The position numbers and the translations under genes are program-made. 64,000 nt of DNA from a virus: positions 54,565 through 118,564 of the IMG/VR virus record IMGVR_UViG_3300011116_001048, one strand, 5' to 3'. Numbering within the stretch: position 1 is the first letter of the stretch; each line of letters opens with the position of its first letter. Below the pieces are notes generated by a model. That model saw only the letters and a list, made by a program, of their open reading frames with translations, made no database searches and was not told where the DNA came from. Positions 1 through 8,126 of this stretch are shown in pieces.

Positions 1-117
1 GATATCTCCGAAGACACTCTAAGTCTTATCAACAAAGAGATTGATGGGATGGAAGCAGAAAACAAAGAAGAGTTAAAGAATATTGTGCGTGAGCTTTATA
101 TGGAGAGTTTAGAGTGA
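1..117 (+). CDS. 47: Recombination endonuclease subunit gp47 (SbcD/Mre11-like), C-terminal fragment
   Basis: The reading frame is open from the window edge and ends in TGA at 115-117. The 38 visible residues are charged and helical (DISEDTLSLINKEIDGM at the start) and contain no catalytic motif, so the sequence alone does not identify it. The assignment rests on position: in T4-like phages gene 47, the Mre11/SbcD-type nuclease subunit, lies just upstream of gene 46, and here the stop overlaps the GTG start of 46 as GTGA. That overlap suggests translational coupling of the two subunits of one complex. Only the C-terminal tail is visible. Confidence 0.6.
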   Translation, partial: DISEDTLSLINKEIDGMEAENKEELKNIVRELYMESLE

Positions 118-1838
118 TCACATTCAAGACTGTTCGTTTTAAGAATTTTGGTTCTTTCGGTAATACCTTTACTGAAATTAACCTAAACAAAAATAACACA
201 ACTCTGGTGTGTGGTTCTAATGGTAACGGTAAGTCGTTTGCTTTCCTAGACTCTATCTCGTTTGCCCTATTTGGCAAACCGTTTCGTAACATGAACATTC
301 CCCAACTTGTAAATAGCATCAACAAGAAAAATTGTGTGGTGGAATTAGAATTCAGTATTGGTAAAACCGAATACAAAATTGTTCGTGGTTTGGCTCCCAA
401 AGTGTTTAAGATCTACAAGGACGATGAGCTACTGAATGAAGACGCTAAGAGTAAAGACTACCAGAAGATCCTAGAAGAACAAATTGTGGGCATGAATCAT
501 AAGACGTTCTCTCAAGTGGTTGTGCTTGGCTCATCTTCGTTTATTCCGTTCATGCAGTTAACCCCAGCAGATCGTCGTCTAGTTATTGAAAATATTTTAG
601 ACATCGGTATCTTCTCAGAGATGAATGGTGTACTAAAAACCAAGATTGGTACTGCCAAAGGCAACCTACAGGCAGTAGAGTCTGAACTATTGTTAGTAAA
701 CGAAAAAGTTTCTGCAACCAAAGAGGTGTTGGAGTCGTACCAACGCAACACGTCAGATCGTGTGGCAGACCGTAAAAAGACTCTGGAAGAAAACACCGAA
801 ACCATCAAGGCCCTTTCCAAGGAGATCAAAGCTCTTCAAAAGACCATGAAGGAACTGGAAGCCGAAACAGAACCGGGAGATCAGATCAGTGCTGAACTTA
901 AAAAACAACAAATTGTACTTTTTAAACTGGAAAGTACTATTGAGGGAGTTCAAGAAGACATCAAGTTCTTTGAAAAGAACCAAAGTTGCCCAACCTGCAA
1001 ACAAACCATCAGCAAGGAACACAAAGAAACAGTTATTGCTGAAAAGACAGAAAAAGCACAAGAACATAACCGTTCACTGGAACGCATAAAAGAAGCAATC
1101 AATATGTCTAAGAATAATTTGAACAAGATTACCAGTGTTCAAAATAAACTTAATGATCTAATCATCAAAGCTTCTGCCAAAGAGCAAACAGTAGAGTCTC
1201 TGGTTAAACTAAACCAAAAGTTAGATCAGGAGATGCTGGCGGTTGTAGAAACCGCAGACACACAAGCCAAGATTCAAGAAGCACAGGAACGTCTTTCTGA
1301 TCTGCTATCCAAACAAGAAAAACTTTTGGAAAAAAAACAGAAAGCTCTTGACACGCTCCGTTCGTATGATAAACTGGTATTCTTGTTCAAGGACAGTGGA
1401 ATCAAAGCCAAGATTGTAAAATACTATATTCCACTAATTAACAAGTACGTGAACAAGTATCTAAACAACATGGACTTCTACGCAAACTTCCATCTAGACG
1501 AGGAGTTTAACGAAGTCATTAAGAGCCGCCATCGTGACGAGTTCTGTTACGAATCGTTCAGCGAAGGCGAGAAAATGAGAATCGATCTGGCACTGCTTCT
1601 GACATGGCGAGAGATCGCAAAGTTGAAGAACAGTGTCAATACTAATCTGCTTATTCTGGATGAAGTATTTGATTCCAGTTTGGACAGTGGTGGAGTGGAT
1701 GAGCTAATGAAACTGCTGTCTAGTTTTGGTGCCCGTGCAAACGTCTATGTCATTAGCCATAAGACGGACCAACTACTAGATAGATTCAATCACGTTGTTC
1801 AATTCGACAAGAAAAAGAACTTTAGTAGGATTGTATGA
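114..1838 (+). CDS. 46: Recombination endonuclease subunit gp46 (SbcC/Rad50-like ATPase)
   Basis: This is the ATPase half of the gp46/gp47 complex, which resects DNA ends for recombination-dependent replication. The 574-residue protein has the SMC/Rad50 plan: Walker A GSNGNGKS at 34-41, a long coiled coil, a zinc-hook CPTC at 292-295, a second coiled coil, the ABC signature FSEGEK at 482-487, and Walker B with DEVFD from 516, followed by the ISHK switch. Segments such as FGKPFR, QVVVLGSSSFIPFM and KDSGIKAKIVKYYIPL closely resemble T4 gp46. The start is GTG at 114, overlapping the stop of the upstream gene, and it gives an N-terminus that aligns with the family. Length is near the T4 protein (about 560). 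Confidence 0.97.
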   Translation: MITFKTVRFKNFGSFGNTFTEINLNKNNTTLVCGSNGNGKSFAFLDSISFALFGKPFRNMNIPQLVNSINKKNCVVELEFSIGKTEYKIVRGLAPKVFKIYKDDELLNEDAKSKDYQKILEEQIVGMNHKTFSQVVVLGSSSFIPFMQLTPADRRLVIENILDIGIFSEMNGVLKTKIGTAKGNLQAVESELLLVNEKVSATKEVLESYQRNTSDRVADRKKTLEENTETIKALSKEIKALQKTMKELEAETEPGDQISAELKKQQIVLFKLESTIEGVQEDIKFFEKNQSCPTCKQTISKEHKETVIAEKTEKAQEHNRSLERIKEAINMSKNNLNKITSVQNKLNDLIIKASAKEQTVESLVKLNQKLDQEMLAVVETADTQAKIQEAQERLSDLLSKQEKLLEKKQKALDTLRSYDKLVFLFKDSGIKAKIVKYYIPLINKYVNKYLNNMDFYANFHLDEEFNEVIKSRHRDEFCYESFSEGEKMRIDLALLLTWREIAKLKNSVNTNLLILDEVFDSSLDSGGVDELMKLLSSFGARANVYVISHKTDQLLDRFNHVVQFDKKKNFSRIV

Positions 1839-2029
1839 GAAAAAAACAAGATAAAAGAAAAATACCATATCAAGGATCTCCACATAAGTTTAGAGTTCCT
1901 GATGCTTATCTTAAAAATCCTAAATTGTGGGAAGCTAAAATTAAAAAAGAAGAAGATAAAAAGAAAAAAGAAGAAGCAGAATTTTTTGAATGGTATAATA
2001 AAGAACTGAAAAAATACGGATATAAATGA
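1835..2029 (+). CDS. Small lysine-rich hypothetical protein
   Basis: A 64-residue, strongly basic protein with a Lys/Glu-rich probable helix (KIKKEEDKKKKEEAEFFEWY) and no recognisable domain. Its ATG overlaps the stop of gene 46 by four bases (ATGA), and its own stop overlaps the next ATG in the same way, so it is firmly embedded in the 46 operon. Codon use is AT-rich and A-heavy compared with 46. No signal peptide or membrane segment is visible. The function is unknown; T4 also has small unassigned genes near 46. Confidence 0.7.
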   Translation: MRKKQDKRKIPYQGSPHKFRVPDAYLKNPKLWEAKIKKEEDKKKKEEAEFFEWYNKELKKYGYK

Positions 2030-2766
2030 AAAAGAAAAAGAAAAAGGTGTCACGCCGCATCGGTAGGGGAGATTCTGTAGACTCGCTAATTATGGGTAGC
2101 GAGCCTATATGGAAGGATGCAGACAAGCTAACTCCAGAAGAATACGATACCAAGATCCTTAAGGCTATTAACTGGTACAGTTATTCGTGTGACAATAACA
2201 TGTGCAAGCCATGGGTCATCGACTGGATGATGAAGAACGAGTATTCTAAAAAGGACATCAAGGCGGCTGCAGCATGCGATATCAATGCTATGGAGTTTAT
2301 GTATATTGGTAGCCGTTGCCGTATTATGAATCTGGGGGCTAAACTACGACCAGAAACTCTGGATATGATCAAGAAGAACGTAGACCAGATTATTCATCAG
2401 GGGTTGATTCGTCCGGCTAAGATCGAAGATCCTAACAAGGAAAGGGTTAATGTTCAAGAACGTATTCTAAAGAAGAGTATAGAATACATGGCCGTAATTG
2501 AAGGCCGTATTGATCATTTTTACGATCTTGCAATCCACGATGGACTAAAGAACGTAGATCATACTGAATGGCTTCGTAGTGAAGGCATCAAGCCTGTACA
2601 CTATAAGCGTTTAGCTAAAGTTCTAGACCCACACATTAAAGAACTAAAAACAGCATATAAAGGCCAAGATGCAGATCTTAAAGAAGGATTTTCGTTCCTC
2701 GGTAAACGTAAGATCAAACAAATGATAACTACATTAGAGGAATTTAAGGAAATTCTTAATGGCTAA
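2026..2766 (+). CDS. Conserved-looking hypothetical protein, 246 aa
   Basis: I do not recognise this 246-residue soluble protein. It opens with a very basic stretch (MKKKKKKVSRRIGRG), followed by a mixed alpha-helical body rich in Trp, Tyr and Cys (WYSYSCDNNMCKPWVIDWMM) and a basic C-terminal helical region. The start ATG overlaps the stop of the preceding gene (ATGA) and the end overlaps the next start, so it is co-translated with 46 and probably takes part in replication, recombination or transcription. The basic N-terminus suggests nucleic-acid contact. No Walker, zinc-finger or nuclease motif is evident. Confidence 0.75.
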   Translation: MKKKKKKVSRRIGRGDSVDSLIMGSEPIWKDADKLTPEEYDTKILKAINWYSYSCDNNMCKPWVIDWMMKNEYSKKDIKAAAACDINAMEFMYIGSRCRIMNLGAKLRPETLDMIKKNVDQIIHQGLIRPAKIEDPNKERVNVQERILKKSIEYMAVIEGRIDHFYDLAIHDGLKNVDHTEWLRSEGIKPVHYKRLAKVLDPHIKELKTAYKGQDADLKEGFSFLGKRKIKQMITTLEEFKEILNG

Positions 2767-3079
2767 TTTTCCAACAATATTTAAAGTAACAGACGGTTCT
2801 GGAAATTGTATACAATACGCCAAAGGTGATGTTGTATATAAAAATGGAGAAGCGTATATTGCAAAAGTAATTCCTACACCGTGTCTTTCTCCGGAGCACA
2901 AAGCGTCAGGATGGGAACCACTAGCAAGTGAAAGAACTGGAACAACAGTAACTTATTACAATTCCACTACCGCACCCGCCAGAGTGGTTCAGGGAGATGA
3001 ATGGTTCAATCCAAGTACTGGAAGATTGTACAAATATATTATTGATTCAAATTCCGAACAATGGGTACAAATCTTTTGA
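2759..3079 (+). CDS. Small fibre-like protein with possible carbohydrate-binding module
   Basis: A 106-residue protein starting in an 8-base overlap with the upstream gene. The first half (YAKGDVVYKNGEAYIAK, then a Pro-rich loop and SGWEPL) has the pattern of small chitin/carbohydrate-binding modules of the CBM5/12 type. The second half (GDEWFNPSTGRLYKYI ending in QWVQ) closely resembles a motif in the collagen-like fibre of this genome ([16 protein letters not shown] ending in QWIQ, about 27.1 kb). It therefore looks like a virion-fibre module stranded in a replication operon. No signal peptide is present. The family assignment is by pattern only. Confidence 0.65.
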   Translation: MANFPTIFKVTDGSGNCIQYAKGDVVYKNGEAYIAKVIPTPCLSPEHKASGWEPLASERTGTTVTYYNSTTAPARVVQGDEWFNPSTGRLYKYIIDSNSEQWVQIF

Positions 3080-3103
3080 CTTTTGTTTTTTCTGTGGTAT
3101 ATT
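3076..3103 (+). promoter_or_regulatory. Early sigma70-type promoter for the rnh-45-44-62-regA operon
   Basis: TTGACT (3076-3081), a 16-base T-rich spacer and TATATT (3098-3103) form a near-consensus promoter. The ATG of rnh is at 3110, only six bases beyond the -10 box, where transcription would be expected to begin, and there is no Shine-Dalgarno sequence, so the message is predicted to be leaderless. The spacer shares TTCTGTGG with the minus-strand promoter at 60333-60360. Confidence 0.6.
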
Positions 3104-3109
3104 TAAATC

Positions 3110-3946
3110 ATGTTACTTATTGACAACAACCAGATTATTCTGGCTAATATTTTTCAGGCATCCAAAGATGGCGAACCCTTGAATGAAGATTATGTTCGCC
3201 ATACGGTTCTGAACACGTATCGTAAATATCGCACAAAGTTTCGCAATTATGGAGAAATGATTCTCTGTAATGACGGAAATAATTATTGGCGCAAAGAGAT
3301 TTTTCCTTATTATAAGGCAAATCGTAAAAAGCAGCAAGAATCTAAGAAAGAAGAATGGAAAGCTGTTTTTGATGTACTGGATAATCTAAGAGAAGAAATT
3401 AAAGACGTTTTTCCGTATCCTAGCATTCGTATGCAAGGAGCAGAAGCAGACGATATTATTTACACTCTTTGCAAGACTTATTCGCCATCCGAAAAAGTTC
3501 TTATTATTTCTAACGATAAAGACTTTCAACAATTACAGATGTTTCCAAATGTAGAGCAATACAGCCCCACTACAGATAAATATCTTACATGTTCCGATCC
3601 TCGTGGATTTCTTTTTGAACATGTAATTGGTGGTGATTCTAGTGACGGAATTCCTAATATTCTGAGCGATGACGATACCTTTGTGCAAGACGGAAAGCGC
3701 CAAACACCATTAACTCAAAAACGAATTACACAAATTAAAAAGGACGCGGAATTGTCCACATTTTATGAAAATCCTAAATATGTTAGAAACAGTACACTAA
3801 TTGATATGAGTAATGTACCACAAGATCTACAAGATCGTATTTTAGAATCTTATCAGTCTCAGAAAGGAAAAGGCAGAACCAAGCTGCTTCAGTATTTTAT
3901 TGATCATAAACTGAAGAGTCTCATGCCACATTTAGAGGAGTTTTGA
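3110..3946 (+). CDS. rnh: RNase H (FEN-1 family 5'-3' exonuclease)
   Basis: This is T4-type RNase H, which removes RNA primers and flaps from lagging-strand fragments. The 278-residue protein carries the FEN/PIN acidic motifs: an N-terminal Asp (LLIDNN, D5), the YWRKEIFPYYKANRK helical-arch region at 59-73, GAEADD at 110-115, ISNDKDF at 133-139 and GGDSSDGIPN at 174-183. The C-terminal region keeps the LIDMSNVPQ segment seen in T4 Rnh. The start lacks a ribosome-binding site and lies at the predicted transcription start of a sigma70-like promoter. It heads the operon containing 45, 44, 62 and regA and ends in a TGATG overlap with the next small gene. Confidence 0.95.
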   Translation: MLLIDNNQIILANIFQASKDGEPLNEDYVRHTVLNTYRKYRTKFRNYGEMILCNDGNNYWRKEIFPYYKANRKKQQESKKEEWKAVFDVLDNLREEIKDVFPYPSIRMQGAEADDIIYTLCKTYSPSEKVLIISNDKDFQQLQMFPNVEQYSPTTDKYLTCSDPRGFLFEHVIGGDSSDGIPNILSDDDTFVQDGKRQTPLTQKRITQIKKDAELSTFYENPKYVRNSTLIDMSNVPQDLQDRILESYQSQKGKGRTKLLQYFIDHKLKSLMPHLEEF

Positions 3947-4128
3947 TGTATACCCCAGAACCTGAATCAGAGTATGAGCGTTGGAAGCGTGAACAAAAAG
4001 AACGTAAGCAAGCGCGAAAAACAAAACGCCCTCGCAAACCAAATCAACAACAGTGGTTAAATGATCTTCGCCACGGATACACATCTGATGGCGATGATTT
4101 TGAAAATTTTGAACGATTTAACAAATAA
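3946..4128 (+). CDS. Small basic hypothetical protein
   Basis: A 60-residue protein (MYTPEPESEYERWKREQ onward) with an Arg/Lys-rich centre and an acidic tail. The ATG at 3946 shares its A with the rnh stop (TGATG) and is preceded by GAGGAG at 3934-3939, which favours it over the in-frame TTG three bases earlier. It lies between rnh and the sliding clamp, in the same neighbourhood where T4 carries small genes (45.2, rpbA). No similarity to RpbA is evident and the function is unknown. Confidence 0.7.
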   Translation: MYTPEPESEYERWKREQKERKQARKTKRPRKPNQQQWLNDLRHGYTSDGDDFENFERFNK

Positions 4129-4143
4129 AAGGAAATGTATATT

Positions 4144-4830
4144 ATGACTAAAGCGACAACAACAATCTCTAAGGATACGCTGAACATTCTTAAGAATTTC
4201 AGCGGTATTAATTCTAATCTGTATGTAAAGCCCGGTTCAAAGATTACAACTATGTCCCCTACCAAGAACATCATGGCAGAGGTAGAAGTTGAAGAATCTT
4301 TTGATACTGAGTTTGGTATTTGGGATCTGAACAAGCTTCTGGGTGTTATTTCACTGTTTCAAGAACCAGAATTTGCTTTTGAAAACAAGTACATGACAAT
4401 TACTGGTGCTAGAGGTTCCACTGTAAAATACTATTATTCTGATCCTAAGCTCCTATCATATCCAACTAAGAGCATCAAGAAGATCGATTCTGTCGTAGAG
4501 TTTGATCTTACTGCAGATGACTTTAAGGAACTACAACGAGCAAGTGCTGTTCTAGGCAATCCAGATTTGTGTTTTATTTCTGAAGATGACAAGGTACTTG
4601 CTGTGGTAAAGGATCTCAAGGATCCAACCTGTAACGTGTTCTCTATTGAGGTTGGTGAAAACAAGAACGAAGCCGAGTTTTCATTTAACTTCAAGATGGA
4701 AAACATGAAGATGTTAGATGGAGATTATCACGTAGCTCTGTCTAAGAGCGTGATTGGTCAGTTTACAAACGCCAGTCGTCCACTAACGTATTGGGTGGCT
4801 ATGGATGCCAGCAGCACCTACAAGGGATAA
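4144..4830 (+). CDS. 45: Sliding clamp DNA polymerase accessory protein gp45
   Basis: This is the ring-shaped processivity factor that tethers the polymerase and, in T4, activates late transcription with gp33/gp55. The 228-residue protein is the same length as T4 gp45 and aligns with it: TISKDTLNILKNFSGINSN at the N-terminus, WDLNKLLGVISLF, and FNFKMENMKMLDGDYHV near the C-terminus. I place the start at ATG 4144, because AAAAGGA (4127-4133) is about ten bases upstream; the in-frame ATG at 4135 is too close to that site. The clamp-loader gene 44 follows after one base. Confidence 0.95.
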   Translation: MTKATTTISKDTLNILKNFSGINSNLYVKPGSKITTMSPTKNIMAEVEVEESFDTEFGIWDLNKLLGVISLFQEPEFAFENKYMTITGARGSTVKYYYSDPKLLSYPTKSIKKIDSVVEFDLTADDFKELQRASAVLGNPDLCFISEDDKVLAVVKDLKDPTCNVFSIEVGENKNEAEFSFNFKMENMKMLDGDYHVALSKSVIGQFTNASRPLTYWVAMDASSTYKG

Positions 4831-4831
4831 T

Positions 4832-5791
4832 ATGCTAACTGCAAATGATGCTATTGGACTTCTCGTTGAGAAGTATCGTCCTGCTATTATTGATCATTGC
4901 GTACTTCCTCAAGACTTGAAGGACACGTTTAATAGTATTGTGGAGTCTGGGGAGTGCCCTAATCTGCTTCTAGCAGGCAAGCCCGGTATGGGTAAGACCA
5001 CAGTAGCCAAGGCACTGTGTACCCAACTAGGCGCAGATTATATTCTGATCAACTGTTCTGAAGACGGTAATATTGATACCCTACGAACCAAGATCCGACA
5101 ATTTGCCAGTACGGTGTCGCTGTCAGAAGGGGCCAAGCAGAAGATCGTTATTCTGGACGAGTTCGACTACTCTAACGCCCAGAGCATTCAGCCAGCCCTT
5201 CGTGGAGCTATTGAAGAGTTTGCTAAGACTTGCCGGTTTATCTTGACGTGCAACTACAAGAACCGTATTATTGAGCCTATCCATTCTCGTTGCACGGTTA
5301 TTGATTTTAATTTCCCTGCAAAGGAACGTCCAGAACTGGCCAAGCAGTTTCTGTCCCGTTGTCAAGGTATTCTAGACGAAGAAGGCATCAAGTACGATCT
5401 CAAGGTGCTGTCTAAGGTCGTCGTCAAGTTTTTTCCGGATTTTCGTCGTACCCTAAACGAACTCCAGAGGTACTCTGCGGCTGGGGTTATTGATATTGGA
5501 ATCCTTAGCACGGCTGGAGAACTTAACATCAAGGAATTGATGGGGTTCTTAAAGACCAAGAACTTTACAGAGATTCGTAAGTGGGTAGCCAACAATCTAG
5601 ACAACAGCCCTCAGGACGTGTTTAGGAAGGTCTACGATGGCTTATACGAGCATCTAGATCCCAAGAGCATTCCTCAAGCAGTTGTGATTATAGGCGAATA
5701 CCAATACAAAACCGCATTTGTAGCGGACCAAGAAATCAATCTGTGTGCGTTTATGGTAGAAGTAATGATGAATTGTGAGTTTAAGGAATGA
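4832..5791 (+). CDS. 44: Clamp loader large subunit gp44 (AAA+ ATPase)
   Basis: This is the ATPase subunit of the gp44/62 clamp loader. The 319-residue protein matches the T4 length. It contains an N-terminal EKYRP motif typical of RFC-type loaders, Walker A GKPGMGKT at 49-56, Walker B VILDEFD ending at 112, and the SRC arginine-finger motif at 152-154, followed by the helical collar domain. The start at ATG 4832 is preceded by AAGGGA and lies one base after the clamp stop; an in-frame start 27 bases upstream inside gene 45 is less likely. The end overlaps gene 62 by four bases. Confidence 0.97.
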   Translation: MLTANDAIGLLVEKYRPAIIDHCVLPQDLKDTFNSIVESGECPNLLLAGKPGMGKTTVAKALCTQLGADYILINCSEDGNIDTLRTKIRQFASTVSLSEGAKQKIVILDEFDYSNAQSIQPALRGAIEEFAKTCRFILTCNYKNRIIEPIHSRCTVIDFNFPAKERPELAKQFLSRCQGILDEEGIKYDLKVLSKVVVKFFPDFRRTLNELQRYSAAGVIDIGILSTAGELNIKELMGFLKTKNFTEIRKWVANNLDNSPQDVFRKVYDGLYEHLDPKSIPQAVVIIGEYQYKTAFVADQEINLCAFMVEVMMNCEFKE

Positions 5792-6183
5792 ATCCGTTTG
5801 ACTTCCTAAATTCCATAAATCAAACAAAAATTCCACTTATGGACGAAGACCCCGGGTGCGAACGGGAGTACAATCCATTTCTAGCCAATCGTGGTCTTTC
5901 GTACTTTTCTGATACTATATTTTTGGCAAATGAAATGAACCGCTTACCAGGTTTGGGCAAAAAGCTCCAGTACGACTTTCTTCGAGTATCTGCCCGAGCC
6001 CGTAAACGATACAGTAAGTGGATCAAGGACGAGTCTAATGACCGTATAGACGCTTTAAAGACCCTATACGGTTACTCCCATACCAAAGCCAAACAGGCAG
6101 CAGAACTAATATCAGAAGACGATTGGAAGCTTATTTTTGCTCGTTTGAATCAAGGTGGCACAAATACTAAAATTCCTAAATAA
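5788..6183 (+). CDS. 62: Clamp loader small subunit gp62
   Basis: The 131-residue protein begins NPFDFLNSINQTK and continues EYNPFLANRGLSYF and ANEMNR, the recognisable pattern of gp62 in T4-like marine phages, followed by KRYSKWIK, which matches the KRYGKWAK block of T4 gp62. It is shorter than T4 gp62 (187 residues), as expected for the marine-type version. It forms the heteropentameric clamp loader with gp44. Its ATG overlaps the gp44 stop (ATGA), consistent with the translational coupling that sets the 4:1 subunit ratio in T4. Confidence 0.93.
   Translation: MNPFDFLNSINQTKIPLMDEDPGCEREYNPFLANRGLSYFSDTIFLANEMNRLPGLGKKLQYDFLRVSARARKRYSKWIKDESNDRIDALKTLYGYSHTKAKQAAELISEDDWKLIFARLNQGGTNTKIPK
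6176..6183 (+). promoter_or_regulatory. Possible late-type promoter element (CTAAATAA) before regA
   Basis: CTAAATAA overlaps the stop of gene 62 and lies 37 bases before the regA start. It is a two-base variant of the T4 late -10 element TATAAATA, and CTAAATA recurs before other genes here. The A/T-rich composition makes chance occurrence likely, so this is weak. Confidence 0.25.
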
Positions 6184-6220
6184 TTCCGTGTTACTGAAAT
6201 TTTAATGAAAGCGGATTATT

Positions 6221-6625
6221 ATGGAACCCGAAGATATTTTTGATGGCCTTGGAGTTGAAATTAAATTAAAATCTAAAGACGATTTTCTCAAGGTCAAAGA
6301 AACACTTACCCGCATGGGTGTGTCATCCAAGAAAGAAAAAAAGCTGTATCAAAGTTGTCACATCCTCCACAAGCGAGGACGTTACGCTATTATGCATTTT
6401 AAAGAAATGTTAGATCTTGACGGATTAGAAACAGATATAGACGATACCGACCTTGGCCGTCGTAATATGATTGTAAAGCTGCTAGTAGAATGGGGGCTAG
6501 TAGAAGCAGTCGATCCAGAAGAATATAAAGAACCAATTATTTCTCTGGCTCAATTAAAAATTATTCCCCATAAAGAAAAGAAAGAATGGCAACTGGTGCC
6601 TAAATATCATATAGGAAACTCTTAA
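6221..6625 (+). CDS. regA: RegA translational repressor of early genes
   Basis: RegA binds the initiation regions of many early mRNAs and blocks their translation. The 134-residue protein aligns clearly with T4 RegA: DFLKVKETLTRMGVSSKK, LYQSCHILHKRG, MHFKEMLDLDG and a C-terminal WQLVPKYHIGN. It is slightly longer than the T4 protein (122). In T4 regA is followed directly by DNA polymerase 43; here a block of about 26 kb (glycan and fibre genes, then dut) separates the two. A 37-base leader precedes the start. Confidence 0.97.
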   Translation: MEPEDIFDGLGVEIKLKSKDDFLKVKETLTRMGVSSKKEKKLYQSCHILHKRGRYAIMHFKEMLDLDGLETDIDDTDLGRRNMIVKLLVEWGLVEAVDPEEYKEPIISLAQLKIIPHKEKKEWQLVPKYHIGNS

Positions 6626-6627
6626 TC

Positions 6628-7266
6628 ATGAAAACTGAAGTGATTTCTTTTTATAGTGACATAGACGGTAAAACATATTACAGCGATCATGCAAAACGGC
6701 TACACGAACAGTTAGTTCGTTTAAATATACCACATGATATCAGACAAAAAGATTCTTTAGGTTCGTATCAAAAAAATTGTCTGAGTAAACCACAATTCAT
6801 TTATCAACTGTTAGTCCAAAAACAAAAACCACTTGTTTGGTTGGATATTGATTCAGACGTGCGAAAAGATCTGAATATATTTGATCAATTTATAGGAAAT
6901 ACAGATTTGGCAGTCGCATGTTCTACCAACAAACTGCACGCAGCAAAAGCATCACCGATCTATTTAGATTTTAATTCCAAAGTATTGGAATTTTTACAAC
7001 ACTGGACCTTTATGGCAAAACAAATGGCTAACAATGGCCAATGGTTTGATCATGAAGCTTTAATAGGAATTTTACACTCTTTCTACCAAAAAGAAGGATT
7101 TCGTATGAAATTTATAGGTCCAGAATATTGTGTATGGCCCGGTCAAGAAAATGAACATTCGGCTATTGTAATGGGTCTAGCGGATGCTGATTCAAAGAAA
7201 GAAGCTCTGAAAAGATTAGGAATGAGTGAGGATTTAATAGCATGGCAGAGTCCCGGTACAAAATAA
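6628..7266 (+). CDS. DxD nucleotide-sugar glycosyltransferase-like protein (A)
   Basis: A 212-residue protein with the GT-A hallmark hydrophobic strand followed by an Asp-rich turn, LVWLDIDSDVR near residues 70-80, as in GT77-like and other nucleotide-diphospho-sugar transferases. After it come a variable segment and WFDHEALIG, a conserved type of late motif in this group. It is the first gene of the glycan cluster, starting three bases after regA, and its end overlaps the next gene by 25 bases. The donor and acceptor are unknown. It is related in design to the protein at 8101-8763. Confidence 0.65.
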   Translation: MKTEVISFYSDIDGKTYYSDHAKRLHEQLVRLNIPHDIRQKDSLGSYQKNCLSKPQFIYQLLVQKQKPLVWLDIDSDVRKDLNIFDQFIGNTDLAVACSTNKLHAAKASPIYLDFNSKVLEFLQHWTFMAKQMANNGQWFDHEALIGILHSFYQKEGFRMKFIGPEYCVWPGQENEHSAIVMGLADADSKKEALKRLGMSEDLIAWQSPGTK

Positions 7267-8126
7267 AAGGAATAGGTCTTCCTTTTGATGCGTCTCATTC
7301 GTCTTGTTCTAATATAAAACCAAAAAAATTTGATTGGAATTTACAAACAGGAATATGTAACGTCCATGTTGATCGTGGATTGATGATTCGTCCTGATTAT
7401 TCTTTTGAAAAAAATAAAACATTCGGATGGGTGTGTGAGTCCAAATTTATTGTTCCGGACGTTTATAATTTTTTAATTCATAATTATAAAATTTTATTTG
7501 AAAATTATTATAATAAAATATTTACATGCGATCATGAATTATTATCTTTGCATAAAAATTTTATATATTGCCCTAATGGTAGTAATTATCCTTGGGTAAA
7601 TAAAAATGATTGGAAAATTTACTCTAAAAATAAAACATGTTCGATGTTTTGTTCTCCAAAATTGATGACAGAAGGGCATGTATACAGACATCAAATTGCG
7701 AGATTAGCTCTTGATTGTGGTTTTGATGTATTTGGCGGTGCACACGGAACAAAAAGAACAGTAACAGATATACGCAATCCATGGAATACTAAAATAGATG
7801 GTATCAGAGATTATATGTTTAGTATCGTGGTAGAAAATGGTGTTTACGATGCGTACACCACAGAAAAAATAACAGATTGTTTTGCCACAGGTACTATTCC
7901 TATATACGTAGGAACAAAACAAATCCCAAGCTGTTTTGATCCACAGGGAATTATTTGGTTGGAAATGGACAAAGAAAAACAAATACTTGATACTTTAACC
8001 GAAGAATTATACATATCTAAGATTAAGTCAATAGAGCACAATTTAAATGCTTTGAGTCATTTTAAATTAGCAGATGATTACTTATACGAGATGATAGAAC
8101 ATGAAATTTTTAACCCAACTAAATAG
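7242..8126 (+). CDS. Glycosyltransferase family 10 (alpha-1,3/4-fucosyltransferase-like)
   Basis: The 294-residue protein carries the GT10 signature in its C-terminal half: FSIVVENGVYDAYTTEKI, then DCFATGTIPIYVG, where the Glu-Asn and Tyr-Thr-Glu-Lys residues form the GDP-sugar site of fucosyltransferases. The upstream FGGAHG also fits the family. GT10 enzymes transfer fucose (sometimes another sugar) from GDP-fucose to an internal sugar. The ATG at 7242, with GAGG ten bases upstream, lies within the previous gene, and the end overlaps the next by 26 bases, so translation is probably coupled. A second GT10-like gene lies at 11047. Confidence 0.85.
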   Translation: MAESRYKIKGIGLPFDASHSSCSNIKPKKFDWNLQTGICNVHVDRGLMIRPDYSFEKNKTFGWVCESKFIVPDVYNFLIHNYKILFENYYNKIFTCDHELLSLHKNFIYCPNGSNYPWVNKNDWKIYSKNKTCSMFCSPKLMTEGHVYRHQIARLALDCGFDVFGGAHGTKRTVTDIRNPWNTKIDGIRDYMFSIVVENGVYDAYTTEKITDCFATGTIPIYVGTKQIPSCFDPQGIIWLEMDKEKQILDTLTEELYISKIKSIEHNLNALSHFKLADDYLYEMIEHEIFNPTK

